Assembly (NCBI GenBank): GCA_023522315.1
Contig: JAHCSU010000465.1
Location: 1-53,678 of the forward strand
Length of the DNA stretch: 53,678 bases
Direction: 5' to 3'
Origin: Nostoc sp. CCCryo 231-06
Lineage (GTDB): Bacteria > Cyanobacteriota > Cyanobacteriia > Cyanobacteriales > Nostocaceae
Part shown: in pieces, positions 45,373 to 53,335 of the stretch
Numbering within the stretch: the first letter of the stretch is position 1
Layout: each line of letters opens with the position of its first letter
Made by a program: the position numbers and the translations under genes
Notes under the pieces: generated by a model
Databases searched by the model: none
What the model was told of the DNA's origin: nothing
The model's input: only the letters and a program-made list of their open reading frames with translations

Positions 45373-45885
45373 ATGTCGAAAAAAATCGGTCTGTTCTACG
45401 GTACTCAAACTGGTAACACTGAATCTGATGCTGAAAAAATCCGGGATGAGTTTGGTGATGAGGTTGTAACATTACATCCCATTTATGAGGCGGATGTTAC
45501 CACCTTTGATGAGTATGACTTGCTGATTATTGGCTCTCCCACTTGGGATATTGGTCAACTTCAGAGCGATTGGGAGGGTTTTTTCCCCGATCTGGATGAA
45601 ATAGATTTTAGTGGTAAGCAGGTTGCCTATTTTGGTGATGGAGATCAATATGGCTATGCTGATAACTTCCAGGATGCAATGGGAATTCTGGAAGAAAAAA
45701 TTTCCCAGCGAGGCGGTAAAACTGTTGGCTACTGGTCAACTGAGGGTTATGACTTTGAGAATTCTAGAGCTTTGAAAAATGGCAAATTTGTTGGGCTGGC
45801 ACTTGATGAAGGTAGTCAATCCGATCTAACAGACGAGCGAATTAAAACTTGGGTTGCTCAGTTGAAAACAGAATTTGGTTTGTAG
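45373..45885 (+). CDS. isiB: Flavodoxin
   Basis: A 170-residue long-chain flavodoxin that carries FMN and replaces ferredoxin when iron is scarce. The phosphate loop GLFYGTQTGNTESDAEKI (about residues 6-23), IIGSPTWDIGQLQSDW (the 50s loop, Trp57) and FGDGDQYGYADNFQDAM (Tyr94 region), which sandwich the flavin, are all present. Length and sequence match IsiB of Anabaena. It is monocistronic here and not next to isiA. The candidate Fur box upstream fits its known iron-responsive expression. Confidence 0.95.
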   Translation: MSKKIGLFYGTQTGNTESDAEKIRDEFGDEVVTLHPIYEADVTTFDEYDLLIIGSPTWDIGQLQSDWEGFFPDLDEIDFSGKQVAYFGDGDQYGYADNFQDAMGILEEKISQRGGKTVGYWSTEGYDFENSRALKNGKFVGLALDEGSQSDLTDERIKTWVAQLKTEFGL

Positions 45886-45923
45886 AAAGCCTTGGCGAAT
45901 AGAATTCGCGGCTAGACAGGCAA

Positions 45924-45941
45924 AGTCCGCCTCCGCGGACT
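45924..45941. repeat. Short palindrome AGTCCGC-CTCC-GCGGACT
   Basis: AGTCCGC (45925-45930 region) and GCGGACT (to 45941) form a 7-bp stem with a four-base loop, a recurrent Nostoc-type interspersed palindrome preceded by GAATTCGCGGCTAGACAGGC. It could act as a terminator-like structure after flavodoxin but has no T-tract. Confidence 0.5.
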
Positions 45942-46041
45942 AAGGGAAATTAAGGTTCTTGAACCCAGGATCGGTAGCTTTTGTTTGTGTAGACGCGGTT
46001 TCTAACCACCGAAATTGATAATTTAGAAGTTATAGGTATTT

Positions 46042-46794
46042 ATGTCTGATTCATTTGATGTTCTGTGGTTAAATGCCAGTCCTATTTTGAAGCGTTTTGA
46101 TAAACCATTACTCGATTACTTATCTGGGTATATGAGAATCGCCCAATGGGAATACCAGCAAACCAAAGATGAAGCCAGTTCTATAGATCAAGCTGTGGAG
46201 TTGCTATATGAGTTTTTAGAATGGCGCGATCGCCCCGTGCATTTAGCGGGTCATGGTATGGGTGGTGCGATCGCCTTAAGCTTTGCTCGGCGATTTCCCG
46301 AAAAAGTGCGATCGCTCACCCTGCTGGCTGTAGCTGCTCAACCTGCAAATAATTGGCAGGCTCACTATTACTTTCAACGACAACTTTTTAGCATCAGCCG
46401 TGAGTTAGTTTTAGCAAGCACCGTTCGCAGTCTATTTGGAAATCAACCACCTCATACTACTAAAAAGTTAGTAGCTGCTTTAGATAAAGATTTAGAACAA
46501 TCTCCATCATCACACTCTTTATTTAAGTTGGTTTATTTACCCAAGGGTGGAGTTTCTATGCCAATGATGGTATGTGGTAGCAAGACTGATCCGGTAGTCA
46601 ACTCAACTGTATTGCAAGACTGGTTAAATTGGTTCAAGCCAGAAGATAAACTCTGGGAATGCCCAGAAGGATATCATTTTTTTCACTACTTCTATCCTCA
46701 ACAGGTTGGTGAAGAGATTTTAAGTTTTTGGAAACGCCACCATCCGCATCTATTGGAAGCGTCTGCACTATCTTTTAGCAGTTCTACAAATTAG
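46042..46794 (+). CDS. Alpha/beta-hydrolase-fold protein lacking the nucleophile serine
   Basis: A 250-residue protein with an alpha/beta-hydrolase core. The nucleophile elbow reads LAGHGMGGAIALSFA: the GxSxG serine is glycine (residue 72, codon GGT). The putative acid Asp183 (GSKTDPVV) and His near 212-215 (EGYHFFHYF) remain. FARRFPEKVRSLTLLAV is typical of the family. It therefore probably does not hydrolyse esters by the usual mechanism and may bind ligand or act as a structural partner. Followed by repeats and a MITE. It lies about 150 bases after flavodoxin; any link is unproven. Confidence 0.82.
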   Translation: MSDSFDVLWLNASPILKRFDKPLLDYLSGYMRIAQWEYQQTKDEASSIDQAVELLYEFLEWRDRPVHLAGHGMGGAIALSFARRFPEKVRSLTLLAVAAQPANNWQAHYYFQRQLFSISRELVLASTVRSLFGNQPPHTTKKLVAALDKDLEQSPSSHSLFKLVYLPKGGVSMPMMVCGSKTDPVVNSTVLQDWLNWFKPEDKLWECPEGYHFFHYFYPQQVGEEILSFWKRHHPHLLEASALSFSSSTN

Positions 46795-46920
46795 TAAAAT
46801 CATTAATCGTTCAGATACAAGAGTGCGATGCCTACGGCGGGCTACGCCTACGCACTTGTGAAATTTAGGGTGTAATGGGGTGGGTAGCTTGCCGCCGTAG
46901 GCATCGCTAATCATTTTACC
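46795..46920. repeat. Inverted interspersed palindromic repeats
   Basis: GCGATGCCTACGGCGGGCT (from about 46828) with ACGCCTACGC after it, and GCCGCCGTAGGCATCGC (46891-46907), are inverted copies of the family also found at 12.0, 13.6 and 14.8 kb. They lie immediately left of the MITE at 46921. Confidence 0.65.
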
Positions 46921-47080
46921 GGGAGCATCCCAATTTTGCTTAAATCTTTTCCCTCACCCCCAGCCCCTCTCCCAAAGATGGGAGAGGGGAGACATAATTC
47001 TAGTTCCCCTTCTCCCATATTTGGGAGAAGGGGTTAGGGGATGAGGGCTATCAAGGTTTTTGCACATTTGGGATGCTCCC
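46921..47080. mobile_element. 160-bp MITE with 8-bp target duplication
   Basis: Ends GGGAGCATCCCAATTTTGC (46921-46939) and GCACATTTGGGATGCTCCC (47062-47080) are inverted repeats with 16 of 19 matching. The flanks are exact 8-bp direct repeats ATTTTACC at 46913-46920 and 47081-47088. The interior is a further palindrome of CCCCTCTCCCAAAGATGGGA and CTTCTCCCATATTTGGGAGA types. No open frame. This is a clean non-autonomous element. Confidence 0.85.
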
Positions 47081-47104
47081 ATTTTACCCTCAAGCTGGGT
47101 GTAA

Positions 47105-48976
47105 TCATTCAGATAGGCGTTCTCGGAAATAAAAGCGGTATAAATTACAAAGGCATTGAACTTCATTTCCTTTAAATTCAATTAAGCCCAGACTGCGTAA
47201 TTTAAAAGTTTGTACAGAGTCTAACTTCACAGGAATATCACTCTTGATCACTTTTTGGAGGGCTGTTTTTAACAATATATCTTCTTCCAGCAATGAAAGA
47301 TAGGGATGTAAAAAGCCTCTAAATAATCCCTCATCAGTGGGAGCGACTTTCAGAAATTCTTCTAAAGTTAAATTACCTGTGGCAATTTGATAAAGAGCAG
47401 TCCTTAATAAATAAGGATGACCATCAATCATTCCCCTTAATTGTCCGATTTGTGTCTCTGACCAATTTAATTTATGTCGTTGGACTAATTCTTTTATTTG
47501 TCTAGCGTTGAATTCTCCGATTTCGACAGATAAACCTACATTAAAGGGAGATTGATTGACATTTAGCGAAACATATACTTCTTGAGAATGAGCAATTACT
47601 AAACGTAATTTCTGCCAAACTTCTTCGTTTTTACCGTTTTCATGCCAAGCTCGGAGGAGAGCAAAAAATTCTTGAGCAATTTCGGGATAAGGAAAAATTT
47701 TATCAATATCATCTAAGCCTAATACTAGGGGAGTATTAATATTTTTTAATAAATAGTCTTTTAAATAATTAGTGCAGTTAACTTGACTGCTTAAGCGTTT
47801 TTTCCAATATTTATCTATTTGTTCTTCTAGCCCTAACTCATAACTCAGAGTTGCACAAAATCCCTGTAAAAAATTACTGAGTTCGGTAAAACTTTCTTTA
47901 CTCCATAAATTAAGAGAAACTGGGCGATAACCTTTTTGTTCACTATAGTCAAGAATACGGCTCATTAAAGAAGTTTTACCCATCTTTTGCGGCGCTTTGA
48001 TGCGGATTAACGCCCCTGGTTGGAGGATGGACTCATAACATTTAATTTCTACCTCTGGACGCTCGATATAAAAGGGGGAGTTAAGAGGCACTTGACCATC
48101 AGGATTTTCAAAAATCACTGAGGAGTTATTCTCTTTTGCTTTTGGTGTTGATTGTTCAACAATGCCTAGATTAATTAGCAATTGTTGCTTAATAAACTGA
48201 CTCACTCCCTTGTAAACTAAATTATTTGTTGATGTTGGCTTGGTGATAGAAATATGGTCATCATCTGTTGCGGTAGGTTGCACATCTTTGATAGCTGGGT
48301 TAGCACTATCTGGGTCTACAACTAAAAAGCCTCTGGTGGCTCTTGTTTCAAAATAAACTTTTGTAGCAATTTCCAAGGAATCAACATTTTGCCGATACCA
48401 CTCATTCAGTTGACGCAGTTGGGGAATATGTACTTTTAGTTCATCAACACTGACAGAGCTTCGTGCCAAAATCCCAATTTTATCGACTAAGTTGGCGAGA
48501 TGGGAACCAGTGTGAGGAGTGGAGAGGAATACAATACCTTTTGTCTGTTCAATAACTGCTGTTTTTTTAAACGTCTGAGCATTACGCAGCATTTCTTTGA
48601 TTAATAATCCACCCATGCTATGAGTGATAAAAATTATTGGGTATTTGCCAATATCATTAACTTGTAAATATTCCAGTAAATTACTAGCACGGTCAAACAG
48701 TGGCATTGTTGAACCTCTCCATTCAAAAGGTTCAGCCTTGTAGCCAAAAGACCAAATACCTAAATCTGGTCTTTCTTGTGCAAGCCACGTTAACCAGAAA
48801 TTATCATCGTTGCGTGGTTCTTGCGGATGCCAAGTTCCGCGTGCGTGACCACCTAACCCGTGAACAAAAATCACATCCCCGCACCGCTTAGGGTTGTCAC
48901 ATCCCGATATTTTGATTAAACCAGTCATCTCTGCGGGTTCAGGTTTTGGGGGTTTAGAAAAAATGTTAAAAGGCAT
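47105..48976 (-). CDS. Lipase-like (GxSxG) domain fused to AAA_35 STAND-type ATPase
   Basis: A 623-residue protein. Residues about 30-270 are a SERAC1/PGAP1-like alpha/beta-hydrolase: oxyanion region VIFVHGLGGHARGTW, nucleophile Ser120 in ITHSMGGLLIKEML, FLSTPHTGSHLANL and a candidate His241 in DDDHISI. Residues about 295-600 are an AAA_35 domain: VPLNSPFYIERPEVEIKCYE, P-loop IKAPQKMGKTSLMSRIL (Lys334), Walker B LVLGLDDIDKIFPYPE and IDGHPYLLRTALYQIA. The ending (LRSLGLIEFKGNEVQCLCNL) is a winged-helix-like part. Lipase-STAND fusions are known among bacterial immune effectors; here the role is inferred. No signal peptide. Confidence 0.85.
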   Translation of the reverse strand: MPFNIFSKPPKPEPAEMTGLIKISGCDNPKRCGDVIFVHGLGGHARGTWHPQEPRNDDNFWLTWLAQERPDLGIWSFGYKAEPFEWRGSTMPLFDRASNLLEYLQVNDIGKYPIIFITHSMGGLLIKEMLRNAQTFKKTAVIEQTKGIVFLSTPHTGSHLANLVDKIGILARSSVSVDELKVHIPQLRQLNEWYRQNVDSLEIATKVYFETRATRGFLVVDPDSANPAIKDVQPTATDDDHISITKPTSTNNLVYKGVSQFIKQQLLINLGIVEQSTPKAKENNSSVIFENPDGQVPLNSPFYIERPEVEIKCYESILQPGALIRIKAPQKMGKTSLMSRILDYSEQKGYRPVSLNLWSKESFTELSNFLQGFCATLSYELGLEEQIDKYWKKRLSSQVNCTNYLKDYLLKNINTPLVLGLDDIDKIFPYPEIAQEFFALLRAWHENGKNEEVWQKLRLVIAHSQEVYVSLNVNQSPFNVGLSVEIGEFNARQIKELVQRHKLNWSETQIGQLRGMIDGHPYLLRTALYQIATGNLTLEEFLKVAPTDEGLFRGFLHPYLSLLEEDILLKTALQKVIKSDIPVKLDSVQTFKLRSLGLIEFKGNEVQCLCNLYRFYFRERLSE

Positions 48977-49192
48977 AGATATTATGGGGAGAATTAGAGG
49001 ATGACAAATTCTTCTTATGCCACGGCCACAGCGCGACTTAAAACTAGGATACAGCTATCACGTCACTACTCGGTGCAATAACCGCGAGTTTAAATTAACG
49101 CGTCACGAATGCCGTCAGGTATTTCTCTATGCTCTCAAAAAGGTATTGGCTAAGTTCCAATTTAAGCTTTATGCCGTATGTATTATGTCTAA

Positions 49193-49354
49193 GAGGATGT
49201 TTGAAAAGTCCTATTGTTTGTAGCAAAAAGTTTTAGATCCCCCTAAATCCCCCTTTTTAAGGGGGATTTTAAGAAGTTTTTCCCCCTTTTTAAGGGGGGC
49301 TAGGGTGATCAATAGGTGCTTAAAATCACAGCTAACCACTTTTCAAACAACCTC
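49193..49354. mobile_element. IS5-like MITE (GAGGATGTTTGAAAAG ends, TAA target duplication)
   Basis: Left end GAGGATGTTTGAAAAG (49193-49208) and right end CTTTTCAAACAACCTC (49339-49354) are inverted with one mismatch. TAA stands on both sides (49190-49192 and 49355-49357). GAGGxTGTTTGAAAAG ends with TNA duplication are typical of IS5-family (IS1031/IS427-type) elements. The interior is two CCCCCTTTTTAAGGGGG palindromes with no transposase. Confidence 0.82.
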
Positions 49355-49427
49355 TAACCATGTCCACTACCTTCTTGAGCCAGCACAACCGAACGATTTA
49401 CCCAAAATCATGCACTGGCTCAACTCG

Positions 49428-49562
49428 CAATACAGTTCGGAGTAAGATCGCCCCGCCTGTGGCGACCCCCTTAAAAAGGGGGTAAATAAGGAAAATAGCC
49501 CCCCTTTTTAAGGGGGGTTGGGGGGATCTTCTCTCGATAAACAAGCTAACCGAACCGTATTG
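49428..49562. mobile_element. Second MITE in RAYT gene, same TIR as the element at 8620
   Basis: Ends CAATACAGTTCGG (49428-49440) and CCGAACCGTATTG (49550-49562) match those of the element at 8620-8749. Flanks GCTCAACTCG (49418-49427) and GCTGAACTGG (49563-49572) are imperfect 10-bp duplications, each one change from GCTCAACTGG, which fits the interrupted reading frame. The interior has CCCCCTTAAAAAGGGGG and CCCCCTTTTTAAGGGGGG palindromes, unlike the copy near ndhD1. Confidence 0.8.
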
Positions 49563-50344
49563 GCTGAACTGGTACACGGCTATGTGTTTTAACCGAATGT
49601 TGAACCGTACAGGACATTTTTGGGAAAAACGTTATCACAGCACAGGATTTGAGCGAAGTGACCATAAACGGGCATTGAATACACTGCGGTATATTCACGC
49701 GAATCCGAAAGCAGCAGGAATGCAAGAAGGCTTTTTCTATGATTTTAGTAATTATGGAGTCTATGACCGACTGGGGGATGATGGTTTAACAACTTGGCAT
49801 CCCGCTTTTTTAGCACTGGGTAAAACTTTGAATGAATGTGCTGCTAAATATCGCGGTTTTTGTAAGAAGTACAAATCGAAAGCGAAAACAGAAAAACACT
49901 ATTTTTGGGGTAATCAATTTTTGCCTAAAGTAATTAAAGGCAAAGGAAAAAAAGCATCACCAGGACAGATGCGATTACCTTGGGATAGTTGGGAGGCAAA
50001 TAATCCAGAAATTGTTGATGTGGCTGAGAAATTTATTTTTGCTAATTGTTACAATTCGCAAGTTGCAGGGATGATTTTTCGAGATCACAGTCAATGATTT
50101 GAGATGAAGATAGGAGTAGTGTCTCTATTTATCGCTAAAAATGTCTTTTTTTGGGAATTTTTAGGAATTTTTGGGAATTTTAACCATACTAAACTAGCTC
50201 TTTTCAAGTTCCTTTGTGTTATTTGTTTTTTTCTTTCTTTGCCTGTGCCTGTGTGCCTGTGCCAGGTATCGAATCTCCGAAAGCCTTATTGTGTGGAAAA
50301 TTTCCTAATAATAAATCTTTACAATTCTTTGAAAGCCTTATCTG

Positions 50345-53335
50345 TTACAATTTACAAGTCTCTGCAAGAAGAGAGAAGGTACTCCTCAATTCACTAATCC
50401 CACTCATTCCCTCCCCATCTATCACTATCTCCCTTACCCTCTCCCACCAAGGGAGTTCTCCCTTCATAGATATCACTCCCTCCCCCCCTTTTAGGTTCAT
50501 GGGTAATTCCTCATATCTCACTATTCTATCCTCTCTTTTCCATCCCACTCTTTTCGTAAAATCATTATACCCTTCCTCGTTCCAATTTTTAAATTTTCCG
50601 TTCTCCCAATCAAAATCGAGAGAATTGCCACTAGCCAAATATATTTTTTTCTGGACACTGTAACCAAAATACCCCTTGGAGTTTTTTACCCAAAGTGTAT
50701 CTAGCCGTTTCAAATTATCACACTTAAAGTTTTTGATATCAGTTAAATCTAAAAAAGCTTCTTTTCCTGCTGAATAGAGAAGAAACTCCCAATTTTTAAA
50801 ATCTGCTTCCCTCCATCTTTGCTGCTGCATCAAATAGTCTAATTCATTCAATAAATGTTCCTTTAAAGATTTATCATAATCTGTATTTGAACCGTCTAGT
50901 TCTTTAAGTTGACGATAAAGCAAAGCCACAATATCAGCATTGCCATTGTAAAGAATATTTAGGTCTAAAGTAAATAAATCAAGGTTAGACTTAAACTGAG
51001 ATTCTAGACTGTTGATATTTTTATATGCTTTCTTGTAATCTGCTAAAGCCCTAACTTTATCTGAGCGTTCTTCTAATTTTCCTTTAACATAGTTAATATA
51101 AACTAAGGTTGCTAAATTGTTTGAATTATTCTCAATTTTGTTTTCTATTTTTGATAATTCTGGCAGAATTTTATTAAAATCTATTTCAGCATTCTTTAAA
51201 TCATTTCTTTTCTTTTCATCATTTTTTTGATCAACTAGATATTGATATCCTAAAACCAGAGAACTATCTAATAAAACCTCTTTTAGCTTGAGATTCTTAA
51301 TTTTATCTTGCAAAACCAACCCTGCAATATTCAAGGACTGATTCGCTTCGTTTGTTTTCCCTTTTTGTTGCAGTTGAGAAGCAACTGCTGATAATTCTGT
51401 AATTTTAGCAATAGAATTTTTAAGTTCACTTGTATTTCTGTCAGCAGTTTCAAGTTCTTGTTGTTTTTTTCTAACTTGTACCTGGATATTTGTAAACTTG
51501 TTTTGGAAATTTTTAACTTGCTGTTCAACCTGACTAATTTCTTCAGATTTAGATCTTAGTTCTCCTTGTAGTTTTTTAGCATCATTAGTTAATTTATTTT
51601 TTTCTACTTCCAAACTATTTTTATCTTTTTGAGCTTTATCTAAATCTGCTTTAGCTTTTTTAGCTTGTCGTTGAGCAGTATTTGCTTCTTGTTTTAAGTT
51701 TTCCGATTTCTGCTGCTGCTTTGCTAATTCGCCTTTTGTTTGATTAAGTTCTTGGGTAGCTTTTTGAGATTCTTCTTGAGCATTGTTAGCAGTTTCTTGA
51801 GCCTTTTTAGCTTTTTGTTCTTCAAGTATTGCTTGATTACCAGCTATAGATGCCACTATTATAGATACACCTAAAGTAACAAATAAAACCACTACTCCAA
51901 AACGTATTCTTTTCCTAGCAGTTACCAATTGTTTTTCTGCTTCCTGTTTAGCTTCAGCTTCAATTTGTCTAGCCTTTTGTGCTGCTTCCTTTTCTTTCCT
52001 TTCTCTTTCTAATTCTGCCTGTACTTCTGTTTCTGCTAGTTCCTCTTCTCGCTCTCGTTTACGACTAGCTGCTAAAAATTCTAAATCTTGAAAACCTAAA
52101 CTTTTATGCTTTGCCCAAATTGACGCTTCTACTAAAGCTTGTCCCCGCAATAACCGAGACTCATCCTGTTTTCCTGATAATATCCACTGACGATAATTCT
52201 CTGCATAAGGACGCAAACTTGCTAAAGCTTTCTCAATCCATAAGTTGTCAAAAATGCTTTGATAAATCAGGTTATAAACCTCTAATTTACTCTCCTTTTT
52301 AACAACGATTCCCGCTAACTGTAAATCACTCTGTTCAATACTACTATCAATATCAATTCCGCCTGAATGCCATACTTGTTGATATAAATCTAATAAGTAT
52401 GCTGCTTTCTGTTCATCTCTTTTTAAAATTCTATCCCGAATCGTTCTAAAATGTTCTGGTTCATCTTGAGATTCCCAATTCTGAATCACTCTATTTCTGA
52501 CTAAACTCTCTACAAAAGCAGCTTCTTCACTTGGGGGAATTACAGTTACAGATTGACGGACAAATTCACAGATTTTCTGAGTCAAAAATGGCTGTCCTCC
52601 TGTCCAATCTAAAATCGCTTTTAGTACGGCTTCCGGGTTGCTAGTTTGTCCAGAAAATCCCTTTATTAAAGGTGAATCTTCTGCAAATTCAAATCCGGTT
52701 AACTCAATTCCTTTTCCAATATTAAAAGGAGTACGCTTTTTATCTTGAATTAACTCAGAAGGGGTAGCTACTCCCAAAAGCACAAAAGTAATGCGTTGAT
52801 ATTCAGGATTATCAACTCTTTGATTAAAGAAAGCTCGAATTAAAGCAAAAAAATCATCAACCGGAAAATTTAAACTGAGAACACTATCAACTTCATCTAT
52901 AAAAATAACAATCTGTGTGGAGATTATTTTTAGTAATTTGTCAATAAATTTACCAAAAATCTGCACATCAGAAAAGCGGGAATTTTCTTCCCATAACTGA
53001 TCTATATCAAACTGCTCACCTAACTTTATCCTTTCAGAACCAGAAATAGTATCAATAATCCCAGAATACCATTGTTCAGACTTTAGCCCTGATGTCCCAA
53101 TTGCGGTTAAATCAATAGATACACAAGCAATTCCTTCACCCTGTAACCTTTGCATTGTGCGGACACGCAAACTGGATTTACCCATTTGTCGAGAGTTGAG
53201 GACAAAACAAAACTCTCCAGCTTTCACAGCCTGATACAAATCTGCATCAGCTTTGCGTGTGACGTAGGTAGGTGCATTAGCAGGAAGACTACCACCAAAT
53301 TGATATTGATAATCTTGGGGAACAGGCAAATTCAT
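50345..53335 (-). CDS. AAA_35 STAND-like ATPase, transmembrane segment, long coiled coil and C-terminal GUN4 domain
   Basis: A 996-residue protein with a rare order of parts. Residues about 5-380: AAA_35 domain with P-loop [14 protein letters not shown] (Lys53), Walker [11 protein letters not shown] (141-150), a [20 protein letters not shown] helix and a WSGGI-like winged part. About 425-475: charged helix ([20 protein letters not shown]). 478-499: one hydrophobic helix. About 500-685: coiled coil. About 825-965: GUN4 domain, recognised by [60 protein letters not shown] and [11 protein letters not shown]4 binds protoporphyrin IX and Mg-protoporphyrin in chlorophyll synthesis. Here it may sense tetrapyrroles for a membrane-tethered ATPase. 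The frame is intact over its whole length. Confidence 0.87.
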   Translation of the reverse strand: MNLPVPQDYQYQFGGSLPANAPTYVTRKADADLYQAVKAGEFCFVLNSRQMGKSSLRVRTMQRLQGEGIACVSIDLTAIGTSGLKSEQWYSGIIDTISGSERIKLGEQFDIDQLWEENSRFSDVQIFGKFIDKLLKIISTQIVIFIDEVDSVLSLNFPVDDFFALIRAFFNQRVDNPEYQRITFVLLGVATPSELIQDKKRTPFNIGKGIELTGFEFAEDSPLIKGFSGQTSNPEAVLKAILDWTGGQPFLTQKICEFVRQSVTVIPPSEEAAFVESLVRNRVIQNWESQDEPEHFRTIRDRILKRDEQKAAYLLDLYQQVWHSGGIDIDSSIEQSDLQLAGIVVKKESKLEVYNLIYQSIFDNLWIEKALASLRPYAENYRQWILSGKQDESRLLRGQALVEASIWAKHKSLGFQDLEFLAASRKREREEELAETEVQAELERERKEKEAAQKARQIEAEAKQEAEKQLVTARKRIRFGVVVLFVTLGVSIIVASIAGNQAILEEQKAKKAQETANNAQEESQKATQELNQTKGELAKQQQKSENLKQEANTAQRQAKKAKADLDKAQKDKNSLEVEKNKLTNDAKKLQGELRSKSEEISQVEQQVKNFQNKFTNIQVQVRKKQQELETADRNTSELKNSIAKITELSAVASQLQQKGKTNEANQSLNIAGLVLQDKIKNLKLKEVLLDSSLVLGYQYLVDQKNDEKKRNDLKNAEIDFNKILPELSKIENKIENNSNNLATLVYINYVKGKLEERSDKVRALADYKKAYKNINSLESQFKSNLDLFTLDLNILYNGNADIVALLYRQLKELDGSNTDYDKSLKEHLLNELDYLMQQQRWREADFKNWEFLLYSAGKEAFLDLTDIKNFKCDNLKRLDTLWVKNSKGYFGYSVQKKIYLASGNSLDFDWENGKFKNWNEEGYNDFTKRVGWKREDRIVRYEELPMNLKGGEGVISMKGELPWWERVREIVIDGEGMSGISELRSTFSLLAETCKL

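Larger units (their letters stand above)
49017..50097 (+). pseudogene. RAYT (Y1/HUH) transposase interrupted by two MITEs
   Basis: The N terminus MPRPQRDLKLGYSYHVTTRC, NNREFKLTRHECRQVFLYAL is a REP-associated tyrosine transposase. At 49193 a 162-bp element enters within the catalytic NHVH region; the frame resumes (MS-NHVHYLLEPAQPNDLPKI, MHWLN) and at 49428 a second element splits it again. Then WYTAMCFNRMLNRTGHFWEK, SDHKRALNTLRYIHANPKAA and PWDSWEANNPEIVDVAEKFI run to the stop at 50095-50097. Joining across one copy of each target duplication gives one continuous frame with the HUH motif HVH. The host enzyme is inactive, but the breaks are recent enough for the frame to survive. Confidence 0.88.

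Noticed and set aside
50104..50663. Plus-strand frames of 97 and 149 codons after the RAYT gene
   Set aside because: They are largely antisense to the GUN4-domain gene or lie in its 3' spacer, with low-complexity Ser/Pro/Phe composition.
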